Origin: UM-FILTER-39-64 sp964367055
GTDB taxonomy: Bacteria > Patescibacteriota > Minisyncoccia > UBA6257 > UBA9933
Length of the DNA: 10,397 nt
Direction of reading: 5' to 3'
Assembly (NCBI GenBank): GCA_964367055.1
Contig: CAYIWD010000020.1
Coordinates: 1 to 10,397 of the forward strand
In this document: positions 6,603 to 10,397 of the stretch, one piece after another
Position numbering within the stretch: the stretch's first letter is position 1
Layout of the letters: each line of letters opens with the position of its first letter
The notes under the pieces: model-generated
The model's input: only the letters and a program-made list of their open reading frames with translations
Told to the model about the DNA's origin: nothing
Database searches by the model: none
Made by a program: the position numbers and the translations under genes

Positions 6603-6622
6603 ATACCCTAAAATAACGCAAC

Positions 6623-6644
6623 CTGTTAATTATCTGTTGATAAC
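6623..6644. other. Tandem DnaA-box-like sites between dnaA and rpmH
   Basis: Two adjacent 11-bp units, CTGTTAATTAT (6623-6633) and CTGTTGATAAC (6634-6644), match at 8 of 11 positions. The second contains TGTTGATAA (6635-6643), whose complement TTATCAACA differs from the DnaA box TTATCCACA by one base; the first is a degenerate copy. With the sites in the dnaA-dnaN spacer they would make a two-part origin around dnaA. The surrounding 6530-6696 is very AT-rich. I see no denser box cluster. Confidence 0.45.
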
Positions 6645-6661
6645 TGTTTTATTTTTTGCAT

Positions 6662-6690
6662 TTGCTATTTCATCTTTGATATTTTATATT
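6662..6690 (+). promoter_or_regulatory. Possible rpmH promoter
   Basis: TTGCTA (6662-6667), a 17-nt spacer, then TATATT (6685-6690), ending 6 nt before the rpmH ATG. This would make the ribosomal-protein mRNA leaderless. Weak consensus in AT-rich DNA, but the spacing matches the pattern seen before yebC. Confidence 0.35.
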
Positions 6691-6696
6691 TAAATT

Positions 6697-6834
6697 ATGC
6701 CAAAACAAACATATCAACCCAAAAAAAGAAAAAGGGCGAGAACTCACGGGTTTTTAAAGAGGTCAAGAACGCCCGGCGGCCGCAATGTTTTACGCAGGAG
6801 AAGGAGAAAGGGGAGAAAGATAATCGCTGTTTAG
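6697..6834 (+). CDS. rpmH: 50S ribosomal protein L34
   Basis: L34 is a small basic protein buried in the large ribosomal subunit. The 45-aa frame MPKQTYQPKKRKRARTHGFL, then KRSRTPGGRNVLRRRRRKGR, then KIIAV shows the family pattern: the Q/P-K-KRKR start, the HGF(L/M) motif, GGRNVL and the Arg/Lys-rich tail. Length is normal. It starts the rpmH-rnpA-yidC-jag cluster and diverges from dnaA across the probable origin. The ATG has no SD and lies 6 nt after a possible -10. The locally GC-rich codons around GGRNVL are normal for this gene. Identification is secure despite the short length. Confidence 0.97.
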   Translation: MPKQTYQPKKRKRARTHGFLKRSRTPGGRNVLRRRRRKGRKIIAV

Positions 6835-6855
6835 TTATAAAGGATGAGCTATCAG

Positions 6856-6883
6856 CGTTTATAGTTCACCGTTTATAGTTTAC
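6856..6883 (+). repeat. Tandem 14-bp repeat before rnpA
   Basis: CGTTTATAGTTCAC (6856-6869) is followed directly by CGTTTATAGTTTAC (6870-6883), 13 of 14 identical, filling half of the 53-nt rpmH-rnpA gap. The second copy carries the in-frame TAG (6876-6878) that limits how far upstream rnpA could start. Function unknown; possibly a simple duplication. Confidence 0.6.
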
Positions 6884-6887
6884 TATC

Positions 6888-7232
6888 TTGTTAGCAAAAA
6901 AATTTAGACTACCAATTCAGCAATATCGACTTGGTAAAAAAAATAAAGACACAATAACCAAAAAAGGTAAATTTTTTATTGCCAAAATCACGCCTAATGA
7001 TTTAAATTTTAGCCGATTTGGAATAGTCATTAGCGCTAAGGCTGTTAATGGCGCGGTTAAGCGCAACCGTCTAAAAAGAATATTTTTCAATTTTATTCGT
7101 TTAAATAGATTTCAGCGGATTTTAGGAAAGGATATTTTACTAATCATCCTATCAAGCGTCGGGGAATTAACAAAAAGTCAAATTGAAAACGAGTTATTAT
7201 CATTTATTAAATCATCAAGTAAAAAACAATGA
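6888..7232 (+). CDS. rnpA: Ribonuclease P protein component
   Basis: RnpA is the small basic protein that helps RNase P RNA bind and cleave the 5' leader of pre-tRNAs. At 114 aa it is a normal length. The family signature is visible as FSRFGIVISAKAVNGAVKRN (41-60) running straight into the RNRLKR motif (59-64), and the protein is strongly Lys/Arg-rich. The start must be TTG 6888: an in-frame TAG lies at 6876-6878, no ATG or GTG falls between, and TTG gives the usual MLxKKxRL-like N-terminus. It ends with TGA overlapping the yidC ATG by four bases (ATGA), so the two are probably translationally coupled. This TGA also argues that UGA is a stop here. Its partner RNA is not in the window. Confidence 0.93.
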   Translation: MLAKKFRLPIQQYRLGKKNKDTITKKGKFFIAKITPNDLNFSRFGIVISAKAVNGAVKRNRLKRIFFNFIRLNRFQRILGKDILLIILSSVGELTKSQIENELLSFIKSSSKKQ

Positions 7233-7948
7233 GTACTTTATTTAATGAAATTTTATACCGGCCGCTTTTCAACACCCTCGTCTTTCTCTATCAGTATTTA
7301 TCTTTTGGTGATTTAGGAATTGCTATTATTCTATTAACAATTATTATCCGATTAATTTTATTTCCTTTATTTCATAAAGGCGCCAAAGATCAGTCGGTTC
7401 TTCAGCGTCTAGCGCCGAAAATAAAAGAAATTCAAACCAATCACAAAAACGATAAAGAAAAACAAGCGAAGGCGATGATGGATCTTTATCGCGAACACAA
7501 AGTTAATCCGTTTTCCGGTTTTTTGTTATTAATTGTTCAGCTGCCGGTTTTAATCGCCCTCTACCAAGTTTTTTTATCTGGATTTTCAACTAAGGCACTA
7601 ACCAATCTTTATTCTTTTATTCCAGCACCAACCATATTAAACTATTCCTTCCTGGGATTAATTGATTTAAGTAAAAGAAGTATTTTTATTGCGTTAATTG
7701 CTGGCCTAGCTCAATATTTTCAAGCAAAATTAGCGCTACCCAAGAATAATAAACCGCTTAACGAATTAAGTTCAACCGAAAGAATGGGCCGGCAAATGCT
7801 TTATTTCGGCCCGATTTTAACGATTGTATTTTTATATTTTTTAAATTTGCCATCAGCGGTGGGTATTTACTGGTTGACAACTTCGCTTTTTTCGGCTATT
7901 CAACAAATAATGATTAATAGGGGACTGGCTGAAAAGTTTCCATCATAA
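7229..7948 (+). CDS. yidC: Membrane protein insertase YidC (short Oxa1/SpoIIIJ type)
   Basis: YidC inserts and folds membrane proteins, alone or with SecYEG. The 239-aa protein is the short form without the large periplasmic domain of proteobacterial YidC. Expected elements are visible: first membrane helix (about 28-48) containing the conserved groove arginine Arg41 (TIIIRLILFPL); a charged cytoplasmic hairpin (about 50-92); then KVNPFSGFLLLIVQLPVLIALY entering the second helix; further helices at about 150-168 and 192-208; and a last one beginning SAVGIYWLTTSLFS. No lipoprotein cysteine or cleavable signal is obvious. It overlaps rnpA by four bases and is followed 3 nt later by the R3H gene. 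Confidence 0.95.
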   Translation: MSTLFNEILYRPLFNTLVFLYQYLSFGDLGIAIILLTIIIRLILFPLFHKGAKDQSVLQRLAPKIKEIQTNHKNDKEKQAKAMMDLYREHKVNPFSGFLLLIVQLPVLIALYQVFLSGFSTKALTNLYSFIPAPTILNYSFLGLIDLSKRSIFIALIAGLAQYFQAKLALPKNNKPLNELSSTERMGRQMLYFGPILTIVFLYFLNLPSAVGIYWLTTSLFSAIQQIMINRGLAEKFPS

Positions 7949-7951
7949 ATT

Positions 7952-8395
7952 ATGAACAAAGAATTAACTGATAAACTTAAAAAACTAATTGAATTAATGG
8001 GCTTTGATGACTTCTCGGTTAATTACGAAGACGAGAATAATCGTTTTTTGATTTTTGTTACCGAGGGAGAAATGTTTAAACAATTTATCCCTGCCTTTGT
8101 TTCTGGTTTGGATTATTTACTTAAATTAATGGCGGTCAAGAGTGGCGAGAGTGAAATATTTTTTGTTGATATTAATAATTATCGCCGCGAGCGGGAGAAT
8201 TTACTTCTGGAGCTGGCGCGGGCCGCAGCCCGTAAGGCAGTGGCCACCAAAGAGGAGATATCACTTCCAGCGATGAATGCTTATGAGCGTCGCTTAATTC
8301 ATTTAGAATTATCTTCGCATCCCGATGTTAAAACAGAGAGTATCGGCGAAGGAAGAGAGCGTTATATTATAGTTAAGCCAGCGGCCAATAATTAA
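7952..8395 (+). CDS. jag: R3H domain RNA-binding protein (Jag/EloR/KhpB family), short form
   Basis: Jag/EloR/KhpB proteins bind RNA through a KH and an R3H domain and, in Gram-positive bacteria, affect cell elongation and division. The C-terminal R3H domain (about 85-143) is clear, with the R-x3-H signature Arg113...His117 (RRLIH) and the typical HPDVKTESIGEGRERYIIV end. The N-terminal 80 residues align in position with the KH domain, but the GxxG RNA-binding loop is not recognisable: that position reads FIPAFVSGLDYLL. The long N-terminal Jag_N region is missing, which explains the 147-aa length. It follows yidC by 3 nt, the usual yidC-jag pair, and overlaps the convergent exonuclease gene by four bases at the stops. 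Confidence 0.88.
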   Translation: MNKELTDKLKKLIELMGFDDFSVNYEDENNRFLIFVTEGEMFKQFIPAFVSGLDYLLKLMAVKSGESEIFFVDINNYRRERENLLLELARAAARKAVATKEEISLPAMNAYERRLIHLELSSHPDVKTESIGEGRERYIIVKPAANN

Positions 8396-9258
8396 TTACT
8401 AGTTAATCTATTTATTAAATTTTTGAACCCTAATTTTTCAAAATAAGAAATTAAATTTTCTTTTGGTAAATCTTTGTATTTTAATTCAGAAACATCTTCG
8501 ATATTAATGGGGACGTCACATCTAAGCGTCCCTAATTTTTTTGAAAGTAATGCCTGGTCTTTAAATTTAATAATTTTCGAATAATTTTTGTTTAACTGTC
8601 CGTTTTCTAAAAAATTCTCCAAAGAGCCATATTCTTTAATGATAGGAATGGCGGTTTTGGGTCCGATAGATGGCACGCCTAAAATATTATCTGAGACATC
8701 GCCGACTAATCCTTTATAATCAGGAAGCTGTTTTGGCTTAAGACCCTCGTAGCGCTCTTCAACACTCGCTTCGTTATAAATTATTGTTTCGCTGATGCCT
8801 TTTTTGATGGTTTCTACCATAATTTTATCATCTTCCACTAATTGAAGCAGGTCAGAGTCGCCGGTTAAAATTACAATCTTTATGTCGGGTATTTTTTTAA
8901 AATTCAAAGCCGCTACAGCAATTAAATCATCAGCTTCATAGCCAGCTAATTCGTAAATTTTTATGCCAAATGCTTCAAATAAATTGTGAGCTTCAATAAT
9001 TTGTGAAACTAATTCGCTTGGCGCTTTGGGCCGATGAATTTTGTATTCTTCAAAAATTTCTTTTCGAAAAGTCGGTTCTGGCCGGTCAAAAAAAACCACG
9101 ATAAATTCAGGCTGTTGTTCGCGTAAAATTTTTAAAAGAATATTGGCTAGACCATAAAGGCTACCAGTTGGTTGGCCATTAGGACCAGTAAAGGGTGGCA
9201 GGGCGTGAAAACAGCGGTGAATTAAGGAATTGGCATCAATAAGAAGAAGATTTTTCAT
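8392..9258 (-). CDS. Stand-alone 5'-3' exonuclease (Pol I N-terminal / FEN-like)
   Basis: This 288-aa enzyme corresponds to the 5' nuclease domain of DNA polymerase I, which removes RNA primers and flaps. The metal-binding acidic residues are in place: Asp8 (LIDANSLIHR), Asp58, Asp110-Asp111 (GYEADDLIA), Asp134 and Asp136 (LTGDSDLLQ), and Asp187 and Asp190 (GLVGDVSDN). The helical-arch basic residues (RKEIFEEYKIHRP, 65-77) and the helix-hairpin-helix VPSIGPKTA (195-203) follow. No polymerase domain is fused and none is encoded adjacent, so it is either a separate repair nuclease (ExoIX/Xni-like in layout) or the split 5' nuclease of Pol I. The catalytic set is complete, unlike divergent Xni forms. 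It converges on jag and diverges from the YkuK-like gene. Confidence 0.9.
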   Translation of the reverse strand: MKNLLLIDANSLIHRCFHALPPFTGPNGQPTGSLYGLANILLKILREQQPEFIVVFFDRPEPTFRKEIFEEYKIHRPKAPSELVSQIIEAHNLFEAFGIKIYELAGYEADDLIAVAALNFKKIPDIKIVILTGDSDLLQLVEDDKIMVETIKKGISETIIYNEASVEERYEGLKPKQLPDYKGLVGDVSDNILGVPSIGPKTAIPIIKEYGSLENFLENGQLNKNYSKIIKFKDQALLSKKLGTLRCDVPINIEDVSELKYKDLPKENLISYFEKLGFKNLINRLTSN

Positions 9259-9269
9259 GGCTAGTTAAT

Positions 9270-9278
9270 ATTATACCA
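9270..9278 (-). promoter_or_regulatory. Extended -10 promoter of the exonuclease gene
   Basis: On the minus strand TGGTATAAT (complement of 9270-9278) is a perfect -10 with the TGn extension. No good -35 lies upstream, as is usual for extended -10 promoters. The -10 ends 11 nt before the ATG, so the leader would be only a few nucleotides. It nearly abuts the divergent promoter at 9282-9310. Confidence 0.55.
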
Positions 9279-9281
9279 AGA

Positions 9282-9310
9282 TTGACAATTTTATGCATTA
9301 ACGCTATTTT
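9282..9310 (+). promoter_or_regulatory. Promoter of the YkuK-like gene
   Basis: TTGACA (9282-9287, perfect -35), a 17-nt spacer, then TATTTT (9305-9310). Transcription would start near 9317, just before the CCCCGTTAGAA repeat element, so the present mRNA carries that element as a structured leader of about 137 nt. An ATG at 9320-9322 lies 9 nt after the -10 and is interrupted by the element (see the repeat entry). Confidence 0.6.
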
Positions 9311-9320
9311 AAGGTTAATA

Positions 9321-9458
9321 TGAACCCCGTTAGAAGTCTTTGCCCCGTTAGAAATTTTATTTCTAACGGGGTTGGCAATAATGGGGTGTAATAAACAAAC
9401 AAAAGCCTGTCTGAAATTGACTGTGAGTTATATAAAGACAGACTTCTAACGGGGTGAA
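9321..9458. mobile_element. Nested palindrome-ended element (CCCCGTTAGAAG TIR), copy B
   Basis: ACCCCGTTAGAAGTCT (9324-9339) and AGACTTCTAACGGGGT (9440-9455) are perfectly complementary over 16 bp. The element proper, CCCCG...CGGGG (9325-9454), is flanked by TGAA on both sides (9321-9324 and 9455-9458). Removing the element and one TGAA copy restores ATGAATGAT in frame with the downstream gene, just behind its promoter. That is what an insertion with target duplication would leave. A second complete palindrome sits inside (9343-9371). GTCTG (9409-9413) can also pair with CAGAC (9439-9443), competing with the outer arm. No protein is encoded in it. Confidence 0.6.
9343..9371. repeat. Compact 13-bp palindromic hairpin inside copy B
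   Basis: CCCCGTTAGAAAT (9343-9355), loop TTT, then ATTTCTAACGGGG (9359-9371): a perfect 13-bp hairpin. Its arms are the same sequence as the arms of copy A (1502-1513 and 1586-1597), so copy A looks like this hairpin opened by a 72-nt insert. It is flanked by TTG on each side (9340-9342 and 9372-9374), possibly a short target duplication. It has no T-tract, so it is not a typical terminator. Confidence 0.65.
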
Positions 9459-9933
9459 TGATTTTTTTAATACTTCGCTCGGATTAAAAATGAATGTTAG
9501 CCAAGTGGTTTCTGAAATTGTCCGATTTATTAATGAAGACAAAAATCGTCACTATAAAATTATTATCGGCAGCGATTCCGAAGGACACGCAGATGTGGTG
9601 GTAGATTTTGCCACTGCCATTGTGGTTCACCGGGTAGGCAATGGCGGCCGTTATTTTTGGCGGAGAATGAAACTGCCTAAATTTCACACCTTAAGAGATA
9701 GAATTATCCAAGAAGTTTTATTTTCTTTGGAAGTGGCTAAAGAAGTTTTGGTTTATCTTAAAACATTTAATGTGTCCCAATTCGATTTTGAAATTCATGC
9801 GGATATCGGCGAAAACGGCGAGACCAAATCAATGATGCAGGAAGTTCTCGGAATGATTCGAGCTTATAATTTTGAAGCGCGGACAAAACCAGAAAGCTAC
9901 GCCGCCACAAAAGTAGCGGATAGACACGTGTAA
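9454..9933 (+). CDS. RNase H-like YkuK family protein (DUF458)
   Basis: Members of this family (Bacillus YkuK, DUF458) have an RNase H-like fold; the substrate is not established. The 159 aa show IIIGSDS (Asp41) near the first strand, HADIGENGETK (115-125) with Asp117, and a C-terminal KPESYAATKVADRHV (145-159) with Asp156, an acidic triad compatible with a metal-dependent nuclease. GTG 9454 is chosen because FFNTSLGLKMNVSQVV matches the family's short N-terminal strand; ATG 9490 would remove it. The GTG itself is made from the last G of the repeat element plus TG of the flanking TGAA. It is driven from the promoter at 9282-9310 and stands alone. Confidence 0.85.
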   Translation: MNDFFNTSLGLKMNVSQVVSEIVRFINEDKNRHYKIIIGSDSEGHADVVVDFATAIVVHRVGNGGRYFWRRMKLPKFHTLRDRIIQEVLFSLEVAKEVLVYLKTFNVSQFDFEIHADIGENGETKSMMQEVLGMIRAYNFEARTKPESYAATKVADRHV

Positions 9934-9934
9934 T

Positions 9935-9968
9935 AAATTTCCAAATTTCCAATTTCTAATTTCCAATG
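9935..9968 (+). repeat. AATTTCC-type tandem/inverted repeat, left copy
   Basis: Four imperfect units of (A)AATTTCC/T (9935-9964) begin two bases after the YkuK-like stop. CCAATTTCTAATT (9949-9961) is perfectly inverted at 10288-10300, and AATTTCCAATT (9944-9954) at 10302-10312. Together the two copies bracket the broken four-helix-bundle gene. Confidence 0.6.
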
Positions 9969-9970
9969 AA

Positions 9971-10293
9971 ATGCTAAATGATAAATCATCAAAGAAATAC
10001 GATTTAGAGGAAAGAACCGCACCAATTCTTTGATAGACCAATTAGTTAGGGCGGGCACGAGTATTGGTTCGAACTATTGCGAAGCCGATTGCACTGAATC
10101 AAAAAAAGATTTTGAACACAAGATCGGTATTTCCAAGAAAGAAGCAAAAGAAACGAAGCATTGGTTAAGAATGATTGCGAAGGCAACCCCGGAATTAAAA
10201 GAAGAGGCAAGAAAACTTTGGCAGGAAGCCCACGAACTCCAATTGATATTCATTACAATTATTAAAAAATCCCGAATAAATAAAAATAATTAG
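9971..10293 (+). pseudogene. Broken four-helix-bundle (S23/IVP-type) gene
   Basis: The long frame 10030-10293 (from TTG, 87 aa) reads IDQLVRAGTSIGSNYCEADC, then ESKKDFEHKIGISKKEAKET and KHWLRMI. This is the C-terminal three-quarters of the four-helix-bundle family found as 23S rRNA intervening-sequence proteins and as stand-alone genes. The missing N-terminus is present in another frame just upstream: ATG 9971 gives MLNDKSSKKYDLEERTAPIL then TGA (10031-10033). The expected segment between DLEERTA and the pre-IDQLV region (roughly 20 residues, one helix) is absent, so a deletion that also shifted frame has broken the gene. The estimate of missing residues is from memory of the family. The inverted AATTTCC repeats on both sides suggest the unit moved as a block. 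Function of such stand-alone genes is not settled. The 87-aa C-terminal part might still be translated from TTG. Confidence 0.7.
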
Positions 10294-10313
10294 AAATTGG
10301 TAATTGGAAATTA
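10288..10313 (-). repeat. AATTTCC-type inverted repeat, right copy
   Basis: AATTAGAAATTGG (10288-10300) and AATTGGAAATT (10302-10312) are the inverse of sequences in 9944-9961. The first overlaps the stop codon of the four-helix-bundle frame (TAG 10291-10293). The arrangement is a gene-sized unit of about 380 bp with inverted ends. Confidence 0.55.
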
Positions 10314-10342
10314 AAAATTATTCGCAGCTTTGCTGTAAATCA

Positions 10343-10397
10343 GGCCCTATCGTCTAACGGCCAGGACATGTCCCTTTCACGGACAAAATCGGGGTTC
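10343..10397 (+). tRNA. tRNA-Glu (anticodon UUC), 3' end cut by the window
   Basis: The cloverleaf reads: acceptor strand GGCCCTA (10343-10349); D arm GTC...GAC (10352-10354 / 10365-10367); anticodon stem TGTCC/GGACA (10369-10373 / 10381-10385) around loop CTTTCAC, with anticodon TTC at 10376-10378; then the T-arm start CGGGGTTC (10390-10397), where the window ends. About 20 nt, including the acceptor 3' half, lie beyond. The GGCCCTATCGTCTA start is typical of bacterial tRNA-Glu. It lies about 30 nt after the right AATTTCC-type repeat. No promoter is evident within the spacer. Confidence 0.93.

Noticed and set aside
9324..9455. CRISPR-like array from repeated CCCCGTTAGAA
   Set aside because: Copies are in inverted nested pairs, not evenly spaced direct repeats, and there are no spacers or cas genes.
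9767..10041. Two minus-strand ORFs across the end of the YkuK-like gene
   Set aside because: Antisense shadows of a conserved coding region and of the AATTTCC repeats.
10325..10335. Terminator or attenuator hairpin (CAGC TTT GCTG) before the tRNA
   Set aside because: Only four base pairs and no following T-tract.

Overview
The window looks like a chromosomal segment from an AT-rich, streamlined bacterium. My best guess is Candidatus Patescibacteria (CPR), probably a Parcubacteria-type lineage. The reasons are the low-GC coding sequence, short tightly packed genes, trimmed versions of universal proteins (YebC 177 aa, Jag 147 aa, RuvC 160 aa), almost no Shine-Dalgarno sequences, CCCCGTTAGAA-type palindromes between genes, and an S23/IVP four-helix-bundle relic. 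UGA acts as a normal stop (rnpA ends in TGA), so this is not a UGA=Gly lineage. The taxonomic call is inference; the gene calls rest on motifs read directly from the translations.

Layout. (1) 1-443: no confidently coding gene. It holds a perfect anti-SD complement at the left edge, a hairpin-rich stretch that also encodes a hydrophobic ORF, an intrinsic terminator (139-184), and a GC-rich multi-hairpin element closed by a 19-nt inverted repeat (216-393). (2) 444-1469 (+): yebC-ruvC. (3) 1496-1603: a palindrome-ended element (TIR CCCGTTAGAAAT). (4) 1611-3897 (+): a very acidic 56-aa protein followed by a bifunctional class A penicillin-binding protein. (5) 3906-6529 (-): dnaA-dnaN, with a probable origin in the two flanking intergenic spaces. 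One carries a TAG-trinucleotide array next to a DnaA-box-like site, the other a TTATCAACA-type box. (6) 6697-8395 (+): rpmH-rnpA-yidC-jag, the classic origin-proximal cluster diverging from dnaA. (7) 8392-9258 (-): a stand-alone 5'-3' exonuclease. (8) 9282-9933 (+): an RNase H-like YkuK/DUF458 gene whose start codon is fused to the end of a nested CCCCGTTAGAA repeat. (9) 9935-10313: a decayed four-helix-bundle gene between inverted AATTTCC-type repeats. (10) 10343-end: 5' part of a tRNA-Glu(UUC).

How the genes work together. The core is the replication origin and its initiators (DnaA, sliding clamp). Beside it are the translation/tRNA-processing/membrane-insertion set (L34, RNase P protein, YidC, R3H protein), DNA repair nucleases (RuvC, 5'-3' exonuclease) and cell-wall synthesis (PBP1). 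The accessory signal is in the non-coding DNA. Two palindromic elements flanked by short direct repeats sit immediately upstream of genes. For one of them, deleting the element plus one repeat copy on paper restores an in-frame ATG just downstream of a consensus-like promoter. Several promoters place the -10 only 6-11 nt before the start codon, which suggests widespread leaderless or near-leaderless mRNAs.
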